Assembly: GCF_000720485.1 (NCBI RefSeq)
Contig: NZ_JOAX01000033.1
Coordinates: 16,991 to 80,990, forward strand
Direction of reading: 5' to 3'
From: Streptomyces ochraceiscleroticus
GTDB taxonomy: Bacteria > Actinomycetota > Actinomycetes > Streptomycetales > Streptomycetaceae
Length of the DNA: 64,000 nt
The notes under the pieces are model-generated. The model saw only the letters and a program-made list of their open reading frames with translations, ran no database searches and had not been told where the DNA came from. Positions 51,027 to 58,743 of this stretch are shown here, in pieces (position 1 is the first letter of the stretch; each line of letters opens with the position of its first letter). Both the position numbers and the translations under genes were made by a program.

Positions 51027-51365
51027 ATGACCAACAGTGAACGCATCATCGATCCCGTCGGACCGGTCCTCCAGTCCGGTGAGGTCGCCCGCGCAGTCGC
51101 CGACGCGGCTGTGATCGACAACGCCGGGCACCGGGTCGAGGTCCGCGACCGCGGCTCCTACGTCCGTATCGAGGTCGCGGACGGTGAATGCATCCTGCGC
51201 CGGGCAACGATCGCCGAGGAGCTGGGCCGTCCCTTCAAGATGTCCGAGCTCGAGCTGATCATGCCGTCCTTCGTCGGGCGCATCGAGACCGGCAGCGATG
51301 TCTTCCGCTTCTTCCACACCTTCCAGCAGCCGGCCGGAGCCGGCCACGAGGAGGCCCTCTCATGA
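51027..51365 (+). CDS. tmoD: monooxygenase effector/coupling protein (TmoD, MmoB/DmpM family)
   Basis: 112 residues. Pattern of MmoB/DmpM coupling proteins: VGPVLQSGEVARAVADAAVID, VRDRGSYVRIEVADGECILR and FKMSELELIMPSFVGRIET. This cofactor-free subunit binds the hydroxylase, tunes electron transfer and shields the diiron centre. Its stop overlaps the next start (ATGA). Starts 9 bases after tmoB. Confidence 0.9.
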   Translation: MTNSERIIDPVGPVLQSGEVARAVADAAVIDNAGHRVEVRDRGSYVRIEVADGECILRRATIAEELGRPFKMSELELIMPSFVGRIETGSDVFRFFHTFQQPAGAGHEEALS

Positions 51366-52348
51366 CCACTCCGCTGAAGCCGCTCAAGACCTGGGGCCAC
51401 CTGGCCGCGCGGCGGCGCAAGCCCAGCGAGTACGAGATCGTCTCGACCAATCTGCTCTGGCACACCCGGGACGCCGAGCAGCCCTGGGACGTCGGCCACA
51501 CCGGTTTCATGGCGGACTTCTACCGCGAGCACCGGAACCAGAGCCCGATCACGCACCCGGACTGGAACGCCTTCCGGGACCCGGACGAGCTGGTCTACCG
51601 CACGTACAACATCCAGCAGGACGGCCAGGAAACCTACGTCGAGGGGCTGCTCGACCAGCACAATGCCGAAGGGCACGACAAGGGCCTGGCCCCGGAGTGG
51701 ACCGCCACCCTGGCCCAGCTCTACACGCCCAGCCGCTACCTGCTGCACACGGTGCAGATGGCCAGTGCGTACCTCGTGCACATGGCACCGTCCAGCACGA
51801 TCGCCAACTGCGCCGCCTTCCAGGCCGCCGACTCGCTGCGCTGGCTGTCCAACGTGGCATACCGCACGGCGGAACTGGGCCTGGCGCACCCCGGGGTCGG
51901 CTTCGGTCAGCGCGAGCGCGAGCTGTGGGAAGAACTGCCCGCCTGGCAGGGCTTCCGCGAGCTGATGGAACGACAGCTCGTCACATTCGACTGGGCCGAG
52001 GCATTCGTCGCACTCAATGTCGTCGCCAAGCCGGCCATCGACGAGATGGTCTTCCGCCAGCTCGGTGTCAGCGCCCGCCGCCACGACGACGTCCTGCACG
52101 CGCTGCTGGCGGAGGCCGCACTGCGCGACAGTGAGCGCTCTCGCCGGTGGACCGGTGCGCTCGTCGCGCACATGGCGGCGGTGGACACCAACCTGCCGCA
52201 GCTCAAGAGCTGGGTCGAGAAGTGGCAGCCGCTGGCCACCAGTGCGCTCCGCGCCTACGGCGAGGAGGTGCCCGAGAACGCGGAGGCGGCCGACAACGCC
52301 ATCGCCGCTGTCAGGTTCTTCCAGCGCCAGCTGGGCATCGGGGGCTGA
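51362..52348 (+). CDS. tmoE: diiron monooxygenase hydroxylase beta subunit (TmoE type)
   Basis: 328 residues, the expected length. PLKPLKTWGHLAARRRKPSE, YRTYNIQQDGQETYVEGLLDQ and MASAYLVHMAPSSTIANCAAF follow the TmoE/AmoE pattern. The beta subunit has the same helical fold as alpha but no iron ligands and forms the (alpha-beta-gamma)2 hydroxylase. Translationally coupled to tmoD by a 4-bp overlap. Confidence 0.92.
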   Translation: MTTPLKPLKTWGHLAARRRKPSEYEIVSTNLLWHTRDAEQPWDVGHTGFMADFYREHRNQSPITHPDWNAFRDPDELVYRTYNIQQDGQETYVEGLLDQHNAEGHDKGLAPEWTATLAQLYTPSRYLLHTVQMASAYLVHMAPSSTIANCAAFQAADSLRWLSNVAYRTAELGLAHPGVGFGQRERELWEELPAWQGFRELMERQLVTFDWAEAFVALNVVAKPAIDEMVFRQLGVSARRHDDVLHALLAEAALRDSERSRRWTGALVAHMAAVDTNLPQLKSWVEKWQPLATSALRAYGEEVPENAEAADNAIAAVRFFQRQLGIGG

Positions 52349-52355
52349 CTCACCG

Positions 52356-53393
52356 ATGACGCATCGAACCGAACACACGGTCTCGGTGGACGGGTCCGAC
52401 GTTCGCTTCGCCTGCTCGGAGGGGGACACGCTGCTGCGCGCCGCTCTCCGGGCAGGAGTCGGACTGAGCTACGAATGCAACAGTGGCTCCTGCGGAAGCT
52501 GCCGCTACGAGCTCCTCGAGGGCGAGGTGCGTGACCGTCGCCCCGACGCACCCGGGCTCACTGCCCGGGACCGCCGCAAGCACCGCCGTCTCGCCTGCCA
52601 GAGCGAGCCGCTCACCTCCTGCACCGTCCGCTTGGGTGCGAAGGCGGAGAGCGCGCCCCACCGGCCGTTGCGGCAGACGGCGACGCTGCGGGAGATCCGC
52701 CCACTGACCCACGACATGTCCGAGTTCGTGTTCGTCACCGGAAGGCCGGCGGCCTTCAGCCCTGGTCAGTACGCGATGCTGCTGCTTCCGGAGGGCCAGG
52801 TCGAGCGCGCCTACTCGATGAGCAACGTCGGCAACTGCTACGGGGAGTGGAGATTCGTCGTCAAGCGGGCGCCGGGCGGCGAGGCGACCTCCATCCTGTT
52901 CGACAAGCTGGAAGTCGGTGCGCGCGTCGTGCTCGACGGCCCGTACGGACACGCCTATCTGCGACGGGACAACCCCCATGCCGTATGCGTCGGTGGCGGC
53001 TCGGGCGTCGGGGCGATGATCAGCGTGCTTCTCGGGGCGGCCGCACTGCCCGACGCGGACAGCCGGACCGTGCACCTCTTCCTGGGCGGCCGGTCCCCTG
53101 CGGACCTCTTCCGGCCGGCCGCACTGGAGTTGGCACAGTCGCGCCTCGGCGCACTGCACTTTCACACTGCGGTCTCGGGGACGAGTCCTGACGGTGCCGA
53201 GGCGCTCGGGACGGGGGGAAGCCCCTACCGCGGTTTCCTGCACGAGGCCGTCCTCGACGTGCTGGGCGACACCCTCACCGATTTCACCTTCTACGCGGCA
53301 GGACCACCCGCCATGACCGACGCGCTCGCGCGCACGCTCGTACTGGAGAAGGGGCTCACCGCAGACCAGCTCCACTTCGACCGGTTCTGCTGA
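52356..53393 (+). CDS. tmoF: NADH:ferredoxin oxidoreductase of the monooxygenase (TmoF type)
   Basis: 345 residues. N-terminal plant-type 2Fe-2S domain: cysteines 41, 46, 49 (CNSGSCGSC) and 81. FAD-binding RAYSMSN at residues 151-157, NAD-binding VCVGGGSGVGAMISVLLGA and C-terminal FYAAGPPAM. It takes electrons from NADH and passes them to the Rieske ferredoxin encoded next. 7 bases after tmoE. In T4MO operons the reductase is normally last; here the ferredoxin gene follows it. Confidence 0.92.
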   Translation: MTHRTEHTVSVDGSDVRFACSEGDTLLRAALRAGVGLSYECNSGSCGSCRYELLEGEVRDRRPDAPGLTARDRRKHRRLACQSEPLTSCTVRLGAKAESAPHRPLRQTATLREIRPLTHDMSEFVFVTGRPAAFSPGQYAMLLLPEGQVERAYSMSNVGNCYGEWRFVVKRAPGGEATSILFDKLEVGARVVLDGPYGHAYLRRDNPHAVCVGGGSGVGAMISVLLGAAALPDADSRTVHLFLGGRSPADLFRPAALELAQSRLGALHFHTAVSGTSPDGAEALGTGGSPYRGFLHEAVLDVLGDTLTDFTFYAAGPPAMTDALARTLVLEKGLTADQLHFDRFC

Positions 53394-53410
53394 GAAAGGA
53401 ACACCGACCG

Positions 53411-53746
53411 ATGGGATTTGTCCGAGTGTGCAGCCTGGACGACGTCTGGGAGGGCGATATGGAGTCCTTCGAGGTGGCCGGCCGCGAAGTGCTCATCGCG
53501 CACCTCGACGGCGGCCAGGTCGTCGCCACCCAGGCGATCTGCCCGCACCAGCAGGTCGAGCTCGTCGAGGGAGAGCTGAGCAAGACGACCCTCGTCTGCA
53601 AGAGCCACCTGTGGTCCTTCGACCTGGCCACCTGTGAAGGCATCAACCCGGGACACGCGCGGCTGGCCCGCTACCCGGTCAAGGTCGACGGCGACGACGT
53701 CTACATCGACCCCGAAGGCGATACCCCCAAAGTCGCCCATTCCTGA
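53411..53746 (+). CDS. tmoC: Rieske-type ferredoxin of the monooxygenase (TmoC type)
   Basis: 111 residues. Rieske ligands Cys44/His46 (CPHQQ) and Cys63/His66 (CKSHLWSF), matching TmoC, including Trp69. It shuttles electrons from the reductase to the hydroxylase. Starts 17 bases after the reductase gene. Completes a six-subunit monooxygenase in the order A-B-D-E-F-C. It is followed directly by the lactam-type gene cluster, 24 bases away. Confidence 0.92.
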   Translation: MGFVRVCSLDDVWEGDMESFEVAGREVLIAHLDGGQVVATQAICPHQQVELVEGELSKTTLVCKSHLWSFDLATCEGINPGHARLARYPVKVDGDDVYIDPEGDTPKVAHS

Positions 53747-53770
53747 TCGAGACAAGGAGAAGAAGACCAC

Positions 53771-54493
53771 ATGGTTGCCATCAACTGCGATATGGGCGAG
53801 TCCTACAGCATCTACCGCTGTGGTGACGACGAAGGCATCATGCCCTACATCACCGTCGCGAACGTCGCCTGCGGCTATCACGCCTCGGACCCGGTCGTCA
53901 TGCAGAAGACGGTCGCACTGGCGAAGAGGCACGGCGTCAAGGTCGGCGCCCACCCCTCGCTCCCGGACCGCGACGGCTTCGGCCGGCGCGAGATGAAGTT
54001 GGAACGGGACGAACTCACCGCCGCCGTCCTCTACCAGGTCGGAGCCCTTTCGGCCTTCCTCGAGGCCGAGCGGATGCCGCTGAACCACATCAAGCCGCAC
54101 GGCGCTCTCTACGGGCTGGCCTCCCGCAACGAAGAAGTCGCCGTTGCCATCGCGGACGCCGCGGACGTCTTCGACGTGCCGCTGATGGGTATGGCGAACA
54201 CGATGCACGAACAGGTGTGGGGATCCCGTGGCCCCGGCTTCATCGCCGAGTACTACACCGACCTCGACTACCGCGCCGATGGCTCGTTGATCATCACCCG
54301 CGAGCACGCCGCGTACGACCCCGCCGTCGCCGCCGAGCGCTCCGTACGCGCGGTGACCGAGGGAGTCGCGACGTCGGTCGACGGCAAGGACATCCCGATG
54401 CGGGCCGACTGCATCTGCATCCACTCCGACACCCCGGGCGCCGTCGACCTCGCGAAGTCCGTCCACGAGGCCCTGCAGCCGTACCTGACCTGA
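53771..54493 (+). CDS. pxpA: LamB/YcsF family protein (5-oxoprolinase subunit A homologue)
   Basis: 240 residues. INCDMGESYSIYRCGDDEGIM, VACGYHASDP, VGAHPSLPDRDGFGRREM and LNHIKPHGALYGLA are the conserved metal- or substrate-binding blocks of LamB/YcsF (TIM-barrel, deacetylase-like). With PxpB/PxpC it makes the prokaryotic ATP-dependent 5-oxoprolinase, and the family name comes from lactam (2-pyrrolidinone) utilisation in fungi. Here it sits with a biotin carboxylase and carrier, so the partner chemistry is probably N-carboxylation-assisted amide hydrolysis. AAGGAG is upstream. Confidence 0.9.
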   Translation: MVAINCDMGESYSIYRCGDDEGIMPYITVANVACGYHASDPVVMQKTVALAKRHGVKVGAHPSLPDRDGFGRREMKLERDELTAAVLYQVGALSAFLEAERMPLNHIKPHGALYGLASRNEEVAVAIADAADVFDVPLMGMANTMHEQVWGSRGPGFIAEYYTDLDYRADGSLIITREHAAYDPAVAAERSVRAVTEGVATSVDGKDIPMRADCICIHSDTPGAVDLAKSVHEALQPYLT

Positions 54494-54533
54494 TCACCGA
54501 AGCCGAACCACTCAGTGAAAGCGAGGTGTGCTG

Positions 54534-54782
54534 ATGCCGCGTCATGAGGTGGTCTCACCCATCCCAGGCGTCTTCTATCGCAGGCCGGACCCCAACAGCC
54601 CCGAGTACGTCAAGCCGGGGCAGACCGTCACAGCGGACGACCCGGTCGGCCTGGTGGAAGTCATGAAGTCCTTTCACCCGGTGCCGGCCGGCGTAGCGGG
54701 GGCGGTGGTCGACTTCGTGGCCGAGGGGGACTCCGTCGTCGATGCCGGGCAAGTGCTCGTGATCCTGGAGGTGGAAGGATGA
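54534..54782 (+). CDS. biotin carboxyl carrier protein
   Basis: 82 residues, essentially a lone biotinyl domain. The biotin-accepting Lys45 is in VEVMKSFHPV, with the symmetric half VAEGDSVVDAGQVLVIL after it. AccB proteins of fatty acid synthesis are much longer, so this is a dedicated carrier. ATG 54534 lies 7 bases after GAGG; the GTG at 54528 is possible. The stop overlaps the biotin carboxylase start (ATGA). Confidence 0.9.
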   Translation: MPRHEVVSPIPGVFYRRPDPNSPEYVKPGQTVTADDPVGLVEVMKSFHPVPAGVAGAVVDFVAEGDSVVDAGQVLVILEVEG

Positions 54783-56152
54783 AGCGCCTGCTCGTGGCCA
54801 ACCGCGGCGAGATCGCGGTACGGATCATCCGCGCGGCCCGTGACCTCGGGATAGAGACCGTGGCCGTGGCCAGTGAGGCGGACCTCGACGCGGCACATGC
54901 CCGCCTCGCCGACACGGTCGTCCCCATCGGCCCCGCGCCCGCGACCAAGAGTTACCTCCTGCCCGCCGGCATCGTCGCCGCGGCGCGCGAGGCGGGCGCC
55001 GACGCGGTGCACCCGGGATACGGCTTTCTCTCCGAGCGTGCCGACTTCGCGGCAGCCGTCGCCGACGCCGGGCTGACGTTCGTGGGACCGGACGCCTCGG
55101 TCATCGAGCAGATGGGTGACAAGGTCCGTGCCCGGCAGGTCGCGATGGCCGCAGGGGTGCCCACCGTCCCCGGCACGGTGGACGGTGTCTCCGACGTCTC
55201 GGCCGCGGTGGCGGCCGCGGCCGAGGTCGGCTATCCCGTGATGCTCAAGGCTGCCGCGGGCGGCGGTGGCCGCGGAATCCGGGTGGTGAACGACGAGGCA
55301 GAGCTCAGGTCGGCCTTCCCGACTGCCTCGGGTGAAGCGGCCAGTGCGTTCGGCGACGGTCGCATGTACCTGGAGCGGTTCATCCGCAGCGCTCGGCACG
55401 TCGAGGTCCAGGTGCTCGGCGATGGCACGGACGCCATCCACGTCTTCGAGCGGGAGTGCTCGCTGCAACGTCGCCGGCAGAAGGTCATCGAGGAGGCCCC
55501 CGCTCCGGGGGTCGATGCGGACATCCGCGCCGCGATGACCGCGGCGGCGGTGCGACTGTGCCGGGAAGTCGGCTACCGCAGCGCCGGCACCTGCGAATTC
55601 CTCGTGGACGATGACACCGGGGAGTTCTTCTTCATCGAGATGAACACCCGGATCCAGGTGGAACACCCCGTTACGGAGCTGATCACCGGGATCGACCTGG
55701 TGGCCCGGCAACTCCGCATCGCGTCAGGTGAACCACTGAACATCGGCCAGTCCGATGTGACGAAGCGCGGCCACGCCGTCGAGTTCCGGATCTGCGCCGA
55801 GGACCCCGACCGCGGCTTCATGCCAGGGCCGGGCCGTATCGGACACGTCGAACTCCCCGGCGGGCCCTGGGTGCGCACCGACACCTGGCTGCGACCAGGC
55901 GGTGCGGTGTCTCCGTTCTACGACTCGCTCATTGCCAAGGTCGTCGTCTGGGGCGAGGACCGCCCCACCGCCCTGAGGCGCGCGCGCCGTGCACTCGGTG
56001 AATTCACCGTCGAAGGCGTCCCCACCACAACGACGCTACTGACCGAGATCATCGACCAGCCCTGGTTCGCGAGCGGTGAGTTCAACACCGGCACCCTTGA
56101 GGACTGGCTCGCGGAGCGCGCGAAGCCAAGTGGGACGGGGGCAGTGGCATGA
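54779..56152 (+). CDS. accC: biotin carboxylase
   Basis: 457 residues. N-terminal LLVANRGEIAVRIIRAARDLG, ATP-grasp KAAAGGGGRGIRVV (Lys157), catalytic FFIEMNTRIQVEHPVTE and C-terminal FYDSLIAKVVVWGEDR. It carboxylates biotin on the neighbouring carrier with ATP and bicarbonate. Context with the carrier and carboxyltransferase halves gives all functional parts of a urea-carboxylase-like enzyme in separate proteins. Overlaps the next gene by 4 bp. Confidence 0.93.
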   Translation: MKRLLVANRGEIAVRIIRAARDLGIETVAVASEADLDAAHARLADTVVPIGPAPATKSYLLPAGIVAAAREAGADAVHPGYGFLSERADFAAAVADAGLTFVGPDASVIEQMGDKVRARQVAMAAGVPTVPGTVDGVSDVSAAVAAAAEVGYPVMLKAAAGGGGRGIRVVNDEAELRSAFPTASGEAASAFGDGRMYLERFIRSARHVEVQVLGDGTDAIHVFERECSLQRRRQKVIEEAPAPGVDADIRAAMTAAAVRLCREVGYRSAGTCEFLVDDDTGEFFFIEMNTRIQVEHPVTELITGIDLVARQLRIASGEPLNIGQSDVTKRGHAVEFRICAEDPDRGFMPGPGRIGHVELPGGPWVRTDTWLRPGGAVSPFYDSLIAKVVVWGEDRPTALRRARRALGEFTVEGVPTTTTLLTEIIDQPWFASGEFNTGTLEDWLAERAKPSGTGAVA

Positions 56153-57045
56153 CGACGGCCGAATCCACCACAGCGCGGTACAGCTGGGGCGGTGACGAGC
56201 ACATCTTCGTCGAGCTCGCCGAGTCGATGAGCCTGCGCGCGAACTTCCGTGCCATGGCGATCACCACCTCACTGCGTGAGCAGCGCCCCGAAGGCGTCCT
56301 CGAGATCTGTCCGGCCAACGCGTCCTACCAGGTGCGTTACAACCCGGACGTCATCGAGCCGCACACGCTGCTCGAACTGCTGCGGGACATCGAGAAGCAG
56401 GTCGGCGACGCCATCGACTTCAGTCTCGCCACTCGCATCGTCGAGATCCCCGTCCTCTACGAGGACCCGTGGACGACCGAGACACTCCAGCGCTTCCGCG
56501 ACCATCACCAGGACCCGGACGCCACCGACATCGAATACGCGGCCCGCATCAACGGGATGTCCGACACCCGGGAGTTCATCGCCGCGCATTCGCAGTCGCC
56601 CTGGATCACTTCCATGGTGGGCTTTGTGGCAGGGCTTCCCTTCATGTTCCAGATGGTCCCTCAGGACCGGCAACTGATCGTTCCCAAGTACCTGCGGCCA
56701 CGCACCGACACCCCCAAGCAGACGGTGGGACACGGGGGCTGCTTCGGCTGCATCTACTCCGTGCGTGGTGCCGGCGGATACCAGATGTTCGGGGTCACCC
56801 CGGCGCCCATCTACGACCCGGGTCAGGAACTGCCCGATTTCGAGGACTCCCTGGTCTTCTTCAGGCCCGGTGACATCGTCAAGTTCACCCCGATCGATCG
56901 CGACCAGTACGACGAGCACGTCAAGCAGGTCGAAGCGGGCACGTACCGCATCCGTTCCAGGCCCTTCGATTTCCGCCTGGAACCCTTCCTCGACGATCCC
57001 GACGGCTTCAACTCCCGCATGCTGGAGGTGCTCCGTGCCGATTGA
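56149..57045 (+). CDS. pxpB: carboxyltransferase subunit, N-terminal half (PxpB/KipI homologue)
   Basis: 298 residues. SWGGDEHIFVELAES at the start, VEIPVLYEDPWTTETLQRF and a C-terminal barrel with VPKYLRPRTDTPKQTVGHGG and CIYSVRGAGGYQMFG. The last block looks more like the urea carboxylase CT domain (KYNPARTWT...CIYGMEGPGGYQ type) than KipI. With the next gene it would form the CT domain that moves CO2 from biotin to an amide- or urea-like nitrogen. Coupled to the upstream gene; the next GTG lies 11 bases inside its end. Confidence 0.85.
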   Translation: MTTAESTTARYSWGGDEHIFVELAESMSLRANFRAMAITTSLREQRPEGVLEICPANASYQVRYNPDVIEPHTLLELLRDIEKQVGDAIDFSLATRIVEIPVLYEDPWTTETLQRFRDHHQDPDATDIEYAARINGMSDTREFIAAHSQSPWITSMVGFVAGLPFMFQMVPQDRQLIVPKYLRPRTDTPKQTVGHGGCFGCIYSVRGAGGYQMFGVTPAPIYDPGQELPDFEDSLVFFRPGDIVKFTPIDRDQYDEHVKQVEAGTYRIRSRPFDFRLEPFLDDPDGFNSRMLEVLRAD

Positions 57046-57991
57046 GGTGCACAAGCCGGGCCTGTCCACCACGCTCCAGGACGCAGGTCGCAACGGTTAC
57101 TACGACGTCGGCATCCCACCGTCCGGGGCACTCGATCAGTACGCCCTGACAGCAGCCAACCATCTCGTGGGTAACCCGCCCCACGCCGCCGCACTCGAGT
57201 GCGTTTACATGGGTCCGGAGCTCAGCTTCACCGAACCGGCCACCATCGCCGTGACCGGCGCGGAGCTGTCACCCCGGGTCAACGGCGAAGCACGCCCCCT
57301 GTGGGAGTCCTTCCCCGTCGCCGCCGGTGACGTGCTCGATTTTGAATTCGTCAAGGCCGGCGCCCGCGCTTACGTCGCCGTCGCGGGCGGTATCGACGGC
57401 CCCGTGATGCTGGGCAGCCGTTCCACGTACGGGCTCGGCGGGCTCGGCCGGCCGCTCGCGGCCGGAGACCTCCTGCCGATCGGTCCGGGCTCCAGCACCA
57501 CCGCGGGCCGTGTCATACCCGAATCCCTGCGGCCGGTGCTGAGCAAGGAGGTCGAGGTCCGCGTGGTCATGGGTCTCTACGACCACGTCCTGGCCCCGCA
57601 GGGGCGAGCGGACTTCCTGGACACGACCTGGACCCTCACCCCGGTCGCCGACCGCGTGGGCTTCCGGTACAAGGGCTCGGAGCTGGAACTCATCAAACGC
57701 ACTCCGCCTTTCGGCGCCGGGCAGGACCCATCGAACATCGTCGACGCCCCCTACCCGATCGGTTCCATCCAGGTCCCCGGAGGGATCGAGCCGATCGTCC
57801 TCCACCGCGACGCGGTCTCCGGCGGCGGCTACATGATGATCGCCACCGTGATCAGCGGGGACCTCGACGTGGTCGCCCAGTCCGCACCCAACACCCGTAC
57901 GCGATTCGTCGAGGTCAGCCTCGATGAGGCCATGGCAGCGCGCCGCGATTACCGGCAGCGGTCCCAGCGGCTTGCCGACCTCTTCACCTAG
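57035..57991 (+). CDS. pxpC: carboxyltransferase subunit, C-terminal half (PxpC/KipA homologue)
   Basis: 318 residues from a GTG at 57035, 7 bases after GGAGG. IEVHKPGLSTTLQDAGRNGY and GIPPSGALDQYALTAANHLV begin the domain; AGARAYVAVAGGIDGPVMLGS and TPVADRVGFRYKGSELEL are further conserved blocks, and PIGSIQVPGGIEPIVLHRDA lies near the end. It completes the carboxyltransferase with the preceding subunit. Overlaps the PxpB gene by 11 bp. Confidence 0.88.
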   Translation: MPIEVHKPGLSTTLQDAGRNGYYDVGIPPSGALDQYALTAANHLVGNPPHAAALECVYMGPELSFTEPATIAVTGAELSPRVNGEARPLWESFPVAAGDVLDFEFVKAGARAYVAVAGGIDGPVMLGSRSTYGLGGLGRPLAAGDLLPIGPGSSTTAGRVIPESLRPVLSKEVEVRVVMGLYDHVLAPQGRADFLDTTWTLTPVADRVGFRYKGSELELIKRTPPFGAGQDPSNIVDAPYPIGSIQVPGGIEPIVLHRDAVSGGGYMMIATVISGDLDVVAQSAPNTRTRFVEVSLDEAMAARRDYRQRSQRLADLFT

Positions 57992-58028
57992 ACAGCCGAC
58001 TTCTTTACCCGGACAAGGGAGAGCCCCC

Positions 58029-58214
58029 ATGCCGCACGTCCGCATCGACTGGTTCACCGGCCGCTCCGTCGAGCAGCGGCGCGAACTGGCTGAAGTCCTC
58101 ACCCGCGAGATCTGCCGTATCGGCAAATGCGACCCGGATTCCGTCGGCATCGTCTTCACCGACGTCGACAAGGAGAACTGGGCCCGCGCAGGCAAGCTCT
58201 TCGCCGACGGCTGA
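58029..58214 (+). CDS. 4-oxalocrotonate-tautomerase-family protein with altered active site
   Basis: 61 residues including Met. Pro1 follows the start Met as in the family (PHVRIDWFTGRSVEQ) and Arg11 is present. The position of Arg39 in 4-OT is Gly and Phe50 is Trp (SVGIVFTDVDKENW). Its reaction is therefore uncertain; a tautomerase, dehalogenase or hydratase-like role is possible. It is the last gene before the operon terminator. Confidence 0.82.
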   Translation: MPHVRIDWFTGRSVEQRRELAEVLTREICRIGKCDPDSVGIVFTDVDKENWARAGKLFADG

Positions 58215-58233
58215 CGACAGCCACCCGCGCCGT

Positions 58234-58272
58234 GACGCCGTCGGCCGGCCCGCTCGGCCGGCCGACGGCGTC
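58234..58272 (+). terminator. 17-bp-stem terminator of the oxygenase/carboxylase operon
   Basis: Perfect arms 58234-58250 and 58256-58272 with a 5-base loop, 20 bases after the tautomerase stop. It marks the operon end and separates it from the SRPBCC gene. Confidence 0.85.
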
Positions 58273-58298
58273 CTCGCCCCGTCTCCACAGGAGTAGTC

Positions 58299-58685
58299 AT
58301 GACCACACTTCGCTCGCACGCCCTGCTCGACTGCGCTCCCGATGTTCTCTGGAAGGTGGTGAGCGACGCCGCGCACATCAGCGACTGGTTCCCCGCCATC
58401 ACCACGTCCACCGGTGACGACACCCACCGGACGGTCACCCTCGAAGACGGCACCCGGCTCGAGGAGTCCATCGTCACCCGCGACCCTCGGCTGCGGCGGT
58501 TCCAGTACCGGGTCGTCGGCGGTGACCTCCCGGTCGAGCATCACCTCGGAACGATCGACATCTTCGACGTCGGGCAGCGGTCGCTGCTCGTGTACAGCAC
58601 CGAGATCGAGCCGGCGACGCTGGGGGAGGCATTCGGCCCGGCCGTCGAGGAAGCGGTGCAGCACCTCGCCGCCTGCGTGCGCTGA
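58299..58685 (+). CDS. SRPBCC (START/Bet v1-fold) family protein
   Basis: 128 residues. LDCAPDVLWKVVSDAAHISDW starts the domain and VEHHLGTIDIFDVGQRSLLVY and AFGPAVEEAVQHLAA close it, the hydrophobic-cavity fold of SRPBCC proteins. It may bind a hydrophobic substrate or intermediate of the adjacent oxygenase. It follows the operon terminator by 26 bases, so its transcription is either separate or by read-through. Convergent with the PucR gene. Confidence 0.8.
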   Translation: MTTLRSHALLDCAPDVLWKVVSDAAHISDWFPAITTSTGDDTHRTVTLEDGTRLEESIVTRDPRLRRFQYRVVGGDLPVEHHLGTIDIFDVGQRSLLVYSTEIEPATLGEAFGPAVEEAVQHLAACVR

Positions 58686-58743
58686 CACGCTGCTGCTGCC
58701 CGTCCCCGGCGACGGCCGGGGCGCCGGTCCGTCACGGGGCCAC

